NCBI GenBank assembly: GCA_947496185.1
Contig: CANMCD010000020.1
Location: forward strand, 1 to 59,719
DNA from: an uncultured Tenacibaculum sp.
Lineage (GTDB): Bacteria > Bacteroidota > Bacteroidia > Flavobacteriales > Flavobacteriaceae
DNA: 59,719 bases
Direction: 5' to 3'
Below the pieces are notes generated by a model, which saw only the letters and a list, made by a program, of their open reading frames with translations, did no database searches and was not told the origin of the DNA. A program made the translations under genes and the position numbers. Shown here piece after piece: positions 1-9,481 of this stretch; the stretch's first letter is position 1; each line of letters begins with the position of its first letter.

Positions 1-131
1 ATACAACCTTGTTATTAAAGGTTTTAAAACCCTTTTTTACACCTCCTCTTTTGGTACTTTTCTATTTAGAGGTCACAATTAGGGGGAAAAAATTCTTCAT
101 AATTTAAAAATTTATAATTTTACAACGGCGG

Positions 132-161
132 CAAATATATATTTTTCAGACACTTAACAAA
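132..161 (-). promoter_or_regulatory. Bacteroidota-type promoter reading out of the left edge
   Basis: On the minus strand a TTTG (-33 box, plus-strand 158-161) is followed after 18 nt by TATATTTG (-7 box, plus-strand 132-139), matching the TTG-N17-23-TAnnTTTG consensus of this phylum. Transcription would start near 125 and run off the left edge. No minus-strand ATG lies between there and position 1, so the served gene starts outside the window. An inverted repeat TTAACA/TGTTAA (154-159 and 171-176) overlaps the upstream box. Confidence 0.5.
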
Positions 162-189
162 CAATATTTGTGTTAAAATTTAAAATTAA

Positions 190-1092
190 ATGAATTGGAA
201 TCAAACAATTACAGACTATACTAACTACTTGAAAATTGAACGAGGACTGTCTAAAAACACTATTGAAAGCTACAAAAGAGACCTAAATAAATTGACAAAT
301 TTTATAGACTCTTTAACTCCGCTTCCATCTCCAAGCACCATTTCTTCTGATATTATTAAACAATTTGTTTATGAAACTGGAAAGACAATTAACCCAAGAA
401 GTCAAGCTAGATTGATTTCTAGTTTACGAAGTTTTTTTGATTATTTAATATTTGAAGAATATAAAGAAGATAATCCCACGGATTTATTAGAAAGCCCTAA
501 TATTGGCAGAAAACTACCTGATACACTTACTAAACAAGAAGTTGACAATTTAATCGAAGCAATTGATATGAGTCACCCGCAAGGAGAACGTAATAAAACA
601 CTTTTAGAATTATTGTATAGTTGTGGTTTGCGAGTAAGTGAAGTTATCAGCCTACAATTAACAGATTTATTTTTCGATGAAGGTTTTATTAAAGTACTTG
701 GTAAAGGGAATAAATATCGATTGGTTCCGATACATTATACAACAATCAAACAAGTAACGAAGTATATAAAAAATGTAAGGCCTTTGATAATGCCCAAAAA
801 AAAAGAAGAAAACACTCTTTTTTTAAATCGTAGAGGTAATCGGTTAACAAGGCAAATGATTTTTATCATTCTAAAAAACTTGGCAACAAAAATTAATTTG
901 GGAAAAAAAATAGGACCTCACACACTTAGACACTCATTTGCAACTTATTTATTGCAACATGGAGCAGATTTGAGAGTTATTCAACAGTTACTTGGGCATA
1001 AAAGTATTACGACGACAGAAATTTATGTACATATCGATACAAAACACCTAAAAGAAACTGTTTTTTCTTACCATCCTAGAAGTTTAAAATAA
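190..1092 (+). CDS. xerD: Tyrosine recombinase XerC/XerD
   Basis: A tyrosine site-specific recombinase of the Xer type, which resolves chromosome dimers at dif. The N-terminal SAM-like DNA-binding domain covers about residues 5-90 and the catalytic domain about 110-290. The catalytic set is visible: Arg148 (in GLRVSE), Lys173, His244 and Arg247 (in HTLRH), His270 (in LGHKS) and nucleophile Tyr279. The 300-residue length is normal for the family. It stands alone and converges with the SRP RNA gene about 25 nt downstream, and no phage or integron genes are nearby, so I read it as the housekeeping enzyme and not as an integrase. XerC and XerD cannot be told apart here; many flavobacteria carry a single main copy. 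Confidence 0.88.
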   Translation: MNWNQTITDYTNYLKIERGLSKNTIESYKRDLNKLTNFIDSLTPLPSPSTISSDIIKQFVYETGKTINPRSQARLISSLRSFFDYLIFEEYKEDNPTDLLESPNIGRKLPDTLTKQEVDNLIEAIDMSHPQGERNKTLLELLYSCGLRVSEVISLQLTDLFFDEGFIKVLGKGNKYRLVPIHYTTIKQVTKYIKNVRPLIMPKKKEENTLFLNRRGNRLTRQMIFIILKNLATKINLGKKIGPHTLRHSFATYLLQHGADLRVIQQLLGHKSITTTEIYVHIDTKHLKETVFSYHPRSLK

Positions 1093-1118
1093 ATGAATTT
1101 AAATAAAGTGCATAAAAA

Positions 1119-1214
1119 AAGGCAAGCTACCTACATCACACTGCTACAACCTAATACCCTTGCTGCGTTCCCGCCCTGGGGGATTCAAAGGGAGCTAGTT
1201 GTGTAGAACTTGCC
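1119..1214 (-). ncRNA. ffs: Small signal recognition particle RNA (4.5S-like)
   Basis: On the minus strand the core GGCGGGAACGCAGCAAGGGU is the conserved apical part of the bacterial SRP RNA that binds Ffh. The outer ends pair (GGCAAG with CTTGCC, plus-strand 1121-1126 and 1209-1214), followed by further complementary stretches (CTACATCACA against TGTGTAG). A run of seven T follows the 3' stem on the minus strand (plus-strand A run 1114-1120), so the last stem can double as the terminator. The promoter just upstream predicts a start within a few bases of 1214. Length is about 95 nt, the small form without an Alu domain. Confidence 0.9.
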
Positions 1215-1218
1215 GCGG

Positions 1219-1251
1219 CAAATTTACACTCTTTTTTTTATAAAAAACAAA
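1219..1251 (-). promoter_or_regulatory. Promoter of the SRP RNA
   Basis: Minus-strand TTTG (plus-strand 1248-1251), a 21-nt spacer, then TAAATTTG (plus-strand 1219-1226). The predicted start about 7 nt beyond the -7 box coincides with the 5' end of the RNA. Confidence 0.65.
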
Positions 1252-1389
1252 AAATTTAAAACAAATTTATTGTAACTTTTATAAAGCAATGAAGACTAAC
1301 TTTTTACCATTAAATTTTTAAACCTATATTTTGAAATACGTTTAAGATATAATAAAAAGAATATATTTGTATAACTAACTAGTAGTATA

Positions 1390-1911
1390 ATGGAAAATAA
1401 AACAAAAAGCAGACAGTTAATTTTAAATTATGGGGTATACCTTGGATTAATTGGGGTATTAATACATCTAACCTTTTTCGCTACAGGAAAGTTAATTGAA
1501 CTTTCTTGGTTATCAGGTACTCTAGGCTTTATCGCTATGATTATATTTATTGTACTAGGTATCAAAAAATTTAAAAAGGAAAACGATGGATTTCTTTCTT
1601 TTGGTCAAGCGTTAAAGATTGGTGTAGGAATGGCGGTTGTTAGTGCTGTTATCACTATCCTTTATACATTCTTGTTTACCAATGTAATTGACCCTACTTT
1701 TCAAGAAAGAGCAATGGAGGCTCAAACGCAAGCTTGGCTTGATAATGGAATGACAGAAGAACAAGTAGAACAGTCTTTAGAAGTAGCTAAAAAGTTTCAA
1801 ACCCCATTGATAACTTCTGCTATGTCTATTTTATTTGCTGCTTTCTTTGGCTTTATTTTTTCTGCTATTACGGGTGCTATTTTGAAAAAGACTCCTGAAG
1901 AACACTATTAA
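1390..1911 (+). CDS. DUF4199 membrane protein
   Basis: A 173-residue integral membrane protein that matches the DUF4199 pattern common in Bacteroidota. There are four hydrophobic segments at about residues 14-33, 41-59, 76-97 and 140-163, with a charged loop (about 102-133) before the last one. A TATATTTG -7-like box lies at 1362-1369, about 20 nt before the ATG. The glycosyltransferase gene follows 39 nt downstream in the same direction, an arrangement often seen in flavobacteria. Function unknown. Confidence 0.75.
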   Translation: MENKTKSRQLILNYGVYLGLIGVLIHLTFFATGKLIELSWLSGTLGFIAMIIFIVLGIKKFKKENDGFLSFGQALKIGVGMAVVSAVITILYTFLFTNVIDPTFQERAMEAQTQAWLDNGMTEEQVEQSLEVAKKFQTPLITSAMSILFAAFFGFIFSAITGAILKKTPEEHY

Positions 1912-1950
1912 AATTTTATATAAATTTTACTATAATACAGCATATAATAC

Positions 1951-2913
1951 ATGAACATATCGGTTGTAATACCACTTCTAAACGAAGACGAGTCCTTACA
2001 AGAATTACACGATTGGATTGCCAAAGTCATGCAATCCAATCAGTTTTTATATGAAATTATCTTTATTGATGATGGAAGTACAGACAATTCTTGGAAGGTT
2101 ATTGAAAACTTATCTTTAGCTAACAAATCCGTCAAAGGAATACGTTTTCAACGAAATTATGGTAAATCTCAGGCCTTAGATGCAGGGTTTTCTGCCGCTT
2201 CTGGTGAGGTAGTAATCACCATGGACGCCGATTTGCAAGATAGTCCTGATGAAATTCCTGAACTATACGAACTCATTGCAAAAGATGGGTATCATTTAAT
2301 TTCGGGTTGGAAGAAAAAACGTTTTGATAATGTTGTTACCAAAAATATTCCATCAAAACTATTTAATTGGGTTGCAAGAAAAACTTCTGGCCTTGATTTA
2401 CATGATTTCAATTGTGGATTAAAAGCCTATAAAAATGAAGTAATAAAAGCCATTAATGTGAGTGGTGAAATGCATCGATATATTCCTGTTTTAGCTAAAA
2501 ATGAAGGTTATGGTCACATTAGTGAAAAAGTAGTGAAACATCAAGCTAGAAAATATGGTGTAACTAAGTTTGGTATGGATCGATTTGTAAATGGTTTTTT
2601 AGATTTAATTACTATTTCCTTTCTGTCTAAATTTGGTAAACGCCCCATGCACTTTTTTGGTTTATGGGGTACCTTTATGTTTCTTTTTGGTTTTTCTTCG
2701 GCTTTTTACATTGGTGCAATGAAACTTTATCGAGTTGCTAACCAAATTAAAACAATTTTGGTTACTGATAACCCTTGGTTTTATATTGCTTTGACCACTA
2801 TGATTTTGGGAACGTTATTATTCTTGGCAGGTTTTTTAGGTGAACTGATCATTAAAGGGAGTCATCAACAAAAACATTACAAGGTAAAAGAATTAGTAAA
2901 CCTTAAACATTAA
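1951..2913 (+). CDS. Family 2 glycosyltransferase, membrane-anchored (ArnC/DPM-like)
   Basis: A 320-residue GT-A fold transferase. Residues 1-210 hold the catalytic domain with VVIPLLNE near the N-terminus, the nucleotide-binding DDGSTDN and the metal-binding DAD in MDADLQD. Two transmembrane helices near residues 235-258 and 272-298 anchor it. Relatives move a sugar from a nucleotide donor to undecaprenyl or dolichyl phosphate, and that is the likely reaction; the sugar is unknown. It sits between DUF4199 and a phosphohexomutase that could help supply the sugar nucleotide. Confidence 0.85.
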   Translation: MNISVVIPLLNEDESLQELHDWIAKVMQSNQFLYEIIFIDDGSTDNSWKVIENLSLANKSVKGIRFQRNYGKSQALDAGFSAASGEVVITMDADLQDSPDEIPELYELIAKDGYHLISGWKKKRFDNVVTKNIPSKLFNWVARKTSGLDLHDFNCGLKAYKNEVIKAINVSGEMHRYIPVLAKNEGYGHISEKVVKHQARKYGVTKFGMDRFVNGFLDLITISFLSKFGKRPMHFFGLWGTFMFLFGFSSAFYIGAMKLYRVANQIKTILVTDNPWFYIALTTMILGTLLFLAGFLGELIIKGSHQQKHYKVKELVNLKH

Positions 2914-2941
2914 CATTATAATCACCCTTAATTTTTATTAG

Positions 2942-4648
2942 ATGGAACATATTATTAGTAAAGCTGAAACATGGCTAACAGATGCTTTCGATACAGATAC
3001 AAAACAAGAAATTCAAGAGCTTATTAAAACCAATATAGCGGATTTAAATGAGCGATTTTATAAAAATTTAGAATTCGGTACTGGAGGTATGCGTGGTGTG
3101 GTTGGTGTAGGAACCAATCGAATTAATAAATATACAATTGGTAAAGCAACCCAAGGATTATCTAATTATCTCCACAAGAGCTATCCTAATAAAAAGATTA
3201 AGGCGGTCATCGGCTATGATTGTAGGCATGATAGTAAATGGCTATCAGAAGTGGTAGCGAATGTCTTGTCAGCAAACAACATACAAGTGTTTGTTTTTGA
3301 AGACCTACGCCCTACTCCAGAACTATCCTTTGCTGTTAATCATTTACAATGTGATGTAGGAATTGTATTAACTGCTTCGCACAATCCACCAGAGTATAAC
3401 GGTTATAAAGTTTATTGGAATGATGGCGGACAGATCGTCCCTCCACAAGACAAAGAAATAATTAATGAAGTAAATCATGTTCACTATAATGAAATTAACT
3501 TTAAAGCTCAAAAAGAACTAATCAGTACTATTGGTACTGAAATAGATGAAGCTTTTTGGCAAAGTTCACTTCAAAATGGTGCTTTTGATATCAAAGGAAG
3601 GGATGGTTTAAAAATTGTATTTACACCACTTCATGGTACAGCTATAAAACTAATACCTGAAGTACTTAAAAGAGCAGGTTATGACAATGTTTTTATTGTA
3701 GAAGAACAAAGTAAACCAGACGGAGACTTTCCTACTGTCAAATCACCAAATCCAGAAGAGCCCGAAGCTCTTAAAATGGCTATAGATTTGGCAAATAAGG
3801 TAAATGCGGATATTGTTTTAGGAACTGACCCAGATTCTGATAGAATAGGTATAGCTGTTCGAGATTTGGCAGGTAATATGAAGTTATTAAATGGTAATCA
3901 GACCATGAGTATTATGACTGATTTTCTGATTAAGGACTGGGAGAAAAAAAACAAACTTAATGGTAAACAATTCATAGGATCTACTATTGTATCTACCGAT
4001 CTCGTAAGTGAAATAGCAAAAAGCTACGGGGTAGAAACCAAAATTGGATTAACAGGTTTTAAGTGGATTGCTAAAATGATTAAAGATCATCCAAACCAAG
4101 AGTTTATTGGTGGAGGTGAAGAAAGCTTTGGCTATTTAGTTGGTGACTTTGTAAGAGATAAAGATGCGGTTACTTCTGCCCTCTTAGCTTGTGAAATAGC
4201 TTGTGATGCAAAATCTAAAGGAAGTTCATTTTACCAAGAATTATTGGAGTTATATACCAAACATCACTTTTATAAAGAACGTTTGGTTTCTTTAGTAAAA
4301 AAAGGAATTGATGGTGGAGAGCAAATTAAGGAAATGATGAATAATTTACGTGATAATCCACCAATAACTCTTGGAGGAGAAAAAGTTATCTGTATTTACG
4401 ATTATAGATCTTCCATTAAAAAAGAGGTAACTACTGGTAAGGAAAGTACCATTAGAGTTCCGAAATCAAATGTATTAATTTTTGAAACTGAAAATGGTGC
4501 TAAAATTGCTGCTAGGCCTAGTGGTACCGAACCAAAGATCAAATTTTATTTCAGTGTTAAATCAAAATTGAATAATATTGCGGATGCTTCTAAAATAGAA
4601 GAAAATTTGGATATTAAAATTCAACAAATAATAGATGAATTATTTTAA
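2942..4648 (+). CDS. Phosphoglucomutase/phosphomannomutase family protein
   Basis: An alpha-D-phosphohexomutase, which interconverts hexose 1- and 6-phosphates and feeds nucleotide-sugar synthesis. All four family motifs are present: phosphoserine loop TASHNPP with Ser146, magnesium loop GTDPDSDR at 294-301, sugar loop GGGEESFGY and phosphate-binding loop RPSGTEPK near the C-terminus. The 568-residue length fits the long PgcA-type mutases. Its last 14 nt overlap the start of the ABC transporter gene, so the two are probably co-translated. Glucose or mannose preference cannot be read from the motifs. Confidence 0.9.
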   Translation: MEHIISKAETWLTDAFDTDTKQEIQELIKTNIADLNERFYKNLEFGTGGMRGVVGVGTNRINKYTIGKATQGLSNYLHKSYPNKKIKAVIGYDCRHDSKWLSEVVANVLSANNIQVFVFEDLRPTPELSFAVNHLQCDVGIVLTASHNPPEYNGYKVYWNDGGQIVPPQDKEIINEVNHVHYNEINFKAQKELISTIGTEIDEAFWQSSLQNGAFDIKGRDGLKIVFTPLHGTAIKLIPEVLKRAGYDNVFIVEEQSKPDGDFPTVKSPNPEEPEALKMAIDLANKVNADIVLGTDPDSDRIGIAVRDLAGNMKLLNGNQTMSIMTDFLIKDWEKKNKLNGKQFIGSTIVSTDLVSEIAKSYGVETKIGLTGFKWIAKMIKDHPNQEFIGGGEESFGYLVGDFVRDKDAVTSALLACEIACDAKSKGSSFYQELLELYTKHHFYKERLVSLVKKGIDGGEQIKEMMNNLRDNPPITLGGEKVICIYDYRSSIKKEVTTGKESTIRVPKSNVLIFETENGAKIAARPSGTEPKIKFYFSVKSKLNNIADASKIEENLDIKIQQIIDELF

Positions 4649-6467
4649 ACGGTTTATAAAGTTTGCACTTCCTTATAAATGGCTGGGACTAACAAGCATA
4701 TTTTTCAATGTGTTATATGCAATTTTCACAACATTGTCTTATATTATCTTAATGCCTACCTTGAATATTCTATTCGGGGAAACTTCTAAAGTATATGAAA
4801 AGCCACTTTTTGTTAGTTTTAAAGAATCTCTTAATAAAGAGTATTTAGGTGATTTACTGAACTATTACGTCACTTTTACTAATGAAAATTATGGAGAAGA
4901 AAAAACTTTATTATATACCGTTGTTGCTGTAGTTATTGTATTTCTACTAAAGAATTTGTTTGGTTATCTAGGACAAATAGTAATGGTTTTCTTAAAAAAT
5001 GATGTTTTACAAGACCTTAAAGTGATCATTTATGAAAAAATCATTAGCCTACCGTTGTCCTTTTTTTCTGATCAAACTAAAGGAGATATTATCACAAGAG
5101 CTACAGGTGATGTAGGAGTTATTAACGAATCCTACTTAAACTTAATAATTGTTTTTATTCGAGAACCATTAAATATTATTTTTACGTTATTTGCTTTAAT
5201 AAACATAAGCTTTGAACTTTCAATTTTTATTTTGGTTTTTATTCCTATCTCTGGTATTATTATTTCGACTATAAGTAAACGGATTAAAAAACAATCGGGA
5301 GAGATTTTTGAAAAAAACGGAGACATTCTTGGTACTATTGAAGAGAGTATTTCAGGGTTAAAAATAATCAAAGCCTTCAATGCAGAAAACTTCTTTACTA
5401 ACAAGCTTTTTAAACAGGCTAAAGAAGTAAAAATACTCGGAAACAGGTTTAGTAAAAGAGAAACTATAGCAAGCCCAATGAGTGAGTTTTTAGGAATAGT
5501 CACTATTGCTTCTTTGTTATGGTATGGTGGAAAAATGGTGTTGATTGATCAAGTCTTATCTGGAGGTACATTTATTGGTTTTATGGCTGCTGCATATAAT
5601 ATTTTAACACCTGCTAAAGCTATTGCAAAAGCCAATAATAGCATTAAAATAGGAAATGCTTCTGCTGAAAGAATTTTCGAAATATTAGATACAGAAAGCA
5701 CTTTGAAAGATTCAGAAAAAGCTATTAATCTAGAAAATTTTTCAGATCAGGTTGAATTTAAAAATATTTCTTTTAAGTATGACGACACCTTTGTATTGAA
5801 AAATTTTTCACTGGTTCTCCCTAAAGGAAAAACCGTTGCCTTAGTAGGTCAATCAGGTAGTGGTAAATCTACATTAGCAAATTTGATTACTCGATTTTAC
5901 GACGTTAACAAGGGAGAAATTTTAATTGATGGATACAATGTCAAAGAGATAACTAAAAGCTCTTTGCGAAATCTTATGGGGGTAGTTACTCAAAATTCTA
6001 CTTTATTTAATGATAGTATCGCCAATAATATTGCATTAAGCAACCCTAAAGCTTCACTTCAAGAAATAGAGCAAGCCGCAAAAATAGCGAATGCCTCAGA
6101 GTTTGTTAGCGAATTACCTTTAAAATATGACACCCAAATTGGAGATCGAGGTAGTTTATTGTCTGGAGGACAACAACAACGTATTGCTATTGCACGAGCT
6201 GTATTAAAAAGCCCTCCTATTATGATATTAGATGAAGCTACTTCTGCCCTAGATACTGAATCTGAAAAATTAGTACAAGTCGCTCTTGAAAAAATGATGG
6301 AAAATAGAACATCTTTAGTAATTGCACATAGGTTATCAACCGTTCAAAATGCTGATTTAATTGTTGTCATGAAAAAAGGTAGTATTATTGAACAAGGAAA
6401 ACATGAAGAATTATTAAAGAAAAAAGGAGAATATTATAAATTAGTTACTATGCAATCTCTGCAATAA
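4635..6467 (+). CDS. ABC exporter, MsbA-like half transporter
   Basis: A half-size ABC exporter of 610 residues. The membrane domain covers about 1-335 with six predicted helices, including a long soluble insertion at about 45-92. The nucleotide-binding domain has Walker A GQSGSGKST at 405-413, the signature LSGGQQQR near 513 and Walker B ILDEATSALD. Such proteins flip lipid A or other amphipathic molecules across the inner membrane as homodimers. It overlaps the mutase gene by 14 nt. MsbA function is inferred from family resemblance only; a multidrug or lipid role is equally compatible. Confidence 0.85.
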   Translation: MNYFKRFIKFALPYKWLGLTSIFFNVLYAIFTTLSYIILMPTLNILFGETSKVYEKPLFVSFKESLNKEYLGDLLNYYVTFTNENYGEEKTLLYTVVAVVIVFLLKNLFGYLGQIVMVFLKNDVLQDLKVIIYEKIISLPLSFFSDQTKGDIITRATGDVGVINESYLNLIIVFIREPLNIIFTLFALINISFELSIFILVFIPISGIIISTISKRIKKQSGEIFEKNGDILGTIEESISGLKIIKAFNAENFFTNKLFKQAKEVKILGNRFSKRETIASPMSEFLGIVTIASLLWYGGKMVLIDQVLSGGTFIGFMAAAYNILTPAKAIAKANNSIKIGNASAERIFEILDTESTLKDSEKAINLENFSDQVEFKNISFKYDDTFVLKNFSLVLPKGKTVALVGQSGSGKSTLANLITRFYDVNKGEILIDGYNVKEITKSSLRNLMGVVTQNSTLFNDSIANNIALSNPKASLQEIEQAAKIANASEFVSELPLKYDTQIGDRGSLLSGGQQQRIAIARAVLKSPPIMILDEATSALDTESEKLVQVALEKMMENRTSLVIAHRLSTVQNADLIVVMKKGSIIEQGKHEELLKKKGEYYKLVTMQSLQ

Positions 6468-6860
6468 AAAATATTATTTCTAATAATTAAAATCCCAAAC
6501 TAAAACTTTACAAAAATATGAGTAAAAAAATTATTCATATTTCTTAATATAGATAATGACTTATCCTTTTTTATATTAATAGTTTTTTATTCTCTTAAAT
6601 TTAAAAAATTTGAGAAATAAAAGTATACTAAGAAAACTAAATAATTTATTAAAACTATATTTCAACAGCAATTTTCATATTAACAAAAGCGTTAAAATAT
6701 AAACTATCCTCCTCTTCTTTCCCTATCGAAATTTGTAGTATTTATAGGATATGAGATTACTAAATCTTTCCTCTTATATAAATTTTAAATTCACATTAAA
6801 ATAATTTTTATTAAGTCTAAATAATTATATATTTACCACCTCTCTATTACTGTTTTTTTT
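6468..6860. other. Gene-free AT-rich spacer before the AraC gene
   Basis: I see no coding frame or RNA gene here. A weak imperfect hairpin (TCTC-AAATTT arms, about 6591-6615) lies too far from the ABC transporter stop to be a convincing terminator. The right part holds the motif at 6803-6825 and a TATATTTA -7-like box near 6827-6834. Confidence 0.5.
6803..6825 (+). promoter_or_regulatory. Candidate AraC operator shared with the siderophore operon
   Basis: A 23-nt segment containing the core TTATTAAGTCTAAATAA lies 35 nt before the AraC start codon. The segment directly before the siderophore operon (18988-19010, minus strand) matches it at 20 of 23 positions in the same orientation relative to the downstream gene. 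I infer a common regulatory site, most simply for the AraC protein. AT-rich background makes chance similarity possible. Confidence 0.5.
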
Positions 6861-7811
6861 ATGATCAAGAAAAAAGATAATATATCTTTAAATGAAGTTT
6901 TTAACGAATTAGGAGCTATCAATAATTGTGGGTTAAACACACAAGAGTATACTATAAACAAAAGTTATGGTAAAGGTAGTATGTTTGGACATACATTTGA
7001 TGGTTTACAAATTCAATATTTTAAAGGTATTTTTAATGACAATTTCAAATTTAATAATATAACTAATATAAACGTATTAGAATTATCCTTTTTAATTCAA
7101 GGTGAAAAAGTAATACAGAGCATGCAAAAAAACATGGATATTGTACAGGAAGAACAAGAATGTATTATTTATTTTTCTGATAATTTAAACCATGTAGCCA
7201 AGTATTATAAAAACAAAGATGTTAAAGAACTAAGAATTAAAATTTTTGATGATTTTGTAAAAAAACACCAACTTAAAAACTTATTTCCAATTCTTAACCA
7301 ATATTCTAGATACCTAGATAAGAAACATATATACTTTAGTTCAAATTTTTGTTTTAGAACGCAGGATATTTTGACCGATATCATAACTAATAGTCAAAAG
7401 GGTATTTTAAAACGCCTCTTTTTAGAATCTAAAGTACTAGAATTAATCTCTTTACAGATTCAACACAAGAAAAAAAAGAACACTAATGAAAGTTTGATGA
7501 AGAAACTACATCGAGTAAAAAATATTATTTCATCAAGCTTAAATGAGCAATATTCTGTAAAAGAACTATCAAAAAAAGTACTGTTAAATGATACCGTTTT
7601 AAAAAAAGAATTTAAACGTGTATTTAACAGTACTATTTCTGAATTTGGTTTAACCGAACGAATGAACAAAGCAAGTGACTTACTACTCCACACTACTAAA
7701 CCTATTTATGAAATCTCTGACTTAGTAGGTTATAAAAACCCGACGCATTTTTCTGCAGCTTTTAAAAAACACACCAAACTAACTCCTAAACAATTTCGAA
7801 ATGCTAATTAG
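6861..7811 (+). CDS. AraC-family transcriptional regulator, PchR-like
   Basis: A 316-residue regulator. The C-terminal 95 residues (about 218-314) form the double helix-turn-helix of the AraC family, ending in the typical signature YKNPTHFSAAFKKHTKLTPK. The N-terminal 200 residues carry an unassigned sensor-like region with the overall layout of PchR-type siderophore regulators. A membrane acyltransferase gene separates it from the siderophore operon, and it shares an upstream motif with that operon. I infer that it activates siderophore synthesis, probably in response to the ferric siderophore. Family assignment is firm; the regulatory target is inferred. Confidence 0.85.
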   Translation: MIKKKDNISLNEVFNELGAINNCGLNTQEYTINKSYGKGSMFGHTFDGLQIQYFKGIFNDNFKFNNITNINVLELSFLIQGEKVIQSMQKNMDIVQEEQECIIYFSDNLNHVAKYYKNKDVKELRIKIFDDFVKKHQLKNLFPILNQYSRYLDKKHIYFSSNFCFRTQDILTDIITNSQKGILKRLFLESKVLELISLQIQHKKKKNTNESLMKKLHRVKNIISSSLNEQYSVKELSKKVLLNDTVLKKEFKRVFNSTISEFGLTERMNKASDLLLHTTKPIYEISDLVGYKNPTHFSAAFKKHTKLTPKQFRNAN

Positions 7812-7865
7812 ATTGTGCTTTATAGTTTAAGTTACATTATTCATGAGACTTTTGTAGATTTCATG

Positions 7866-8963
7866 TTAACTAATATCTTGTTGACTCAAGTAATATCGAG
7901 TCTTATATGATTGCATTTTATCTAAGGTTATTTGGACAATAAATGTTAATAAAGTAAAGAGTACCATTAAAAAAGCAATACTTGTTCCTGATTTGTCATG
8001 ATAACCAAAAAAAGCCATCCCCCAACTAATAAGTACCCACTGTACAACATATAAAGATGTAATCTTATTACTACAATACAAGAATATTTGTGTAATCTTA
8101 TAGTGCTCAATTTTGTGCATCACTTTTTGTGCAGAATAGAAAAACAGAAGATTGAAGCCTAATAAGTATAACACCCCTCCTATTCCTGTATGAAAATAAT
8201 CTTTCATATGGAACTCATAATCGTAAAAACATAATAAACATCCTATTATCAATGTTATAATCCCGTAATAAAGCATTCCTTGGTATGTTTTTTCAATATT
8301 TCTATTATTTTCTTTAAATACATAACCGAAAAACATGCCTACAAGTACAAATACAAACCATGGAAACACAGGAAAATATACATTCCAGTCTTTACCCCAC
8401 AATAAATCGAGCACATAATCTACTCCTGGAACTCCCAAATGAACACCACGAATAAATTCTGTACTTACAAGAATAATAGCAGCTATTATTAATACTAAGT
8501 ATTTATGCTGTTGTGCATATTTGTGAATGATTCCCATAAATAATAGGCACATTCCTGCAAATTGTAATATATCTCCAGTTAATGTCATATATAACATTTG
8601 ATTAAAATTAATAGGAGAATTCCATCCATAAGCATTAAAGAAACTTTCGGGTAAGATTCCCATTAAAGTTGGAATAACAAATTTTAAAAAGTTCATAAAA
8701 TATCCTGCAAATAATAAGAGTACTCCCCTCTTTAATGAAGTTATTACTGTATTTCTTTTAGAAAGTATATAGGAAAACCCCATAGCAATTATAAATATCC
8801 CTGCCCATTTTCCGAAAAAATGTACAATTATACCGAATAAACTTTCTTCCTGTAAATATGGAGTCCCATAAATTAATAATGTATGTGCCATTGGTATAAA
8901 AAATACACCAATACCTCTGGCTAAATCAATTGATTTAATTCTTTTAGTTTGTTGATTTATCAT
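7866..8963 (-). CDS. Multi-pass membrane acyltransferase (HGSNAT/DUF1624-like)
   Basis: An integral membrane protein with about ten hydrophobic segments. The N-terminus reads KRIKSIDLARGIGVFFIPMAH, split by the first helix, which is the (R)xxSIDxxRGxxxxxMxxxH pattern of heparan-alpha-glucosaminide N-acetyltransferase/acyltransferase-3 relatives that move acyl groups across the membrane. The frame is open from 8993, but I prefer the Met at 8963 because the conserved region begins just after it; the ten extra residues look like translated leader. It lies between the AraC gene and the siderophore operon and is transcribed away from AraC. The substrate is unknown, and a link to siderophore modification is only positional. 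Confidence 0.7.
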   Translation of the reverse strand: MINQQTKRIKSIDLARGIGVFFIPMAHTLLIYGTPYLQEESLFGIIVHFFGKWAGIFIIAMGFSYILSKRNTVITSLKRGVLLLFAGYFMNFLKFVIPTLMGILPESFFNAYGWNSPINFNQMLYMTLTGDILQFAGMCLLFMGIIHKYAQQHKYLVLIIAAIILVSTEFIRGVHLGVPGVDYVLDLLWGKDWNVYFPVFPWFVFVLVGMFFGYVFKENNRNIEKTYQGMLYYGIITLIIGCLLCFYDYEFHMKDYFHTGIGGVLYLLGFNLLFFYSAQKVMHKIEHYKITQIFLYCSNKITSLYVVQWVLISWGMAFFGYHDKSGTSIAFLMVLFTLLTFIVQITLDKMQSYKTRYYLSQQDIS

Positions 8964-9481
8964 AAAATTGTTTGTGTTAGTCAAGTAAACCAATACTACT
9001 CACACATATTACTACAGGAAGCTAATTATAAAATACATTTGTATACATACAATCATAAAATAAATTAAGTTTTACGTAAAAGAATATGTAAACTAAGTTA
9101 TAGTATCATACGAAATATGAACGTATATATGATGTATTAAAAAAATGTAGAAACCTTGTGTTTAATAGCATTGGTAACTTACTGATATTTAGTTTTCTGT
9201 ATAAAAAACTTTAATGTAATAATATAATTACCCCCTTAATAAAAAGTGTAAGGTTGTTGTTCTGCTATGTTTGAAGTTAATACGTAGACACGATTTTAAA
9301 TAAAAAACACAATGGATACGATCAAAAAATGTATAATTTTTTTTGATTAAATGAATAAATTTTTTTGAATTAAATTGTGGGGTATTCATATTACTAGATT
9401 ATAATTAGTCTTTAAAAATGTTACAATAACATAAAGTAAACACCTTTGTAATTCACAATATACAAAGGTGTTTTTATTCTT
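8964..9481. other. Gene-free spacer between membrane acyltransferase and siderophore operon
   Basis: No supportable coding frame. The right end carries the terminator at 9438-9473. I did not find the AraC/siderophore motif or a full TTG-N17-23-TAnnTTTG promoter for the acyltransferase gene here. Confidence 0.5.
9438..9473 (-). terminator. Terminator of the siderophore operon
   Basis: Arms AAACACCTTTGTA (9438-9450) and TACAAAGGTGTTT (9461-9473) are perfectly complementary over 13 bp with a 10-nt loop. The hairpin starts nine bases past the nitroreductase stop codon. It has T-rich flanks on both strands, so it could stop transcription from either side. Confidence 0.8.

Noticed and set aside
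31-48. ACACCTCCT on the plus strand as the 3' end of a 16S rRNA gene
   Set aside because: The resemblance covers only a few bases; the preceding sequence is not rRNA-like.
190-1092. Integrase of a mobile element
   Set aside because: Length and motifs fit a housekeeping Xer recombinase, and there are no attachment-site repeats, phage genes or a neighbouring tRNA integration site.
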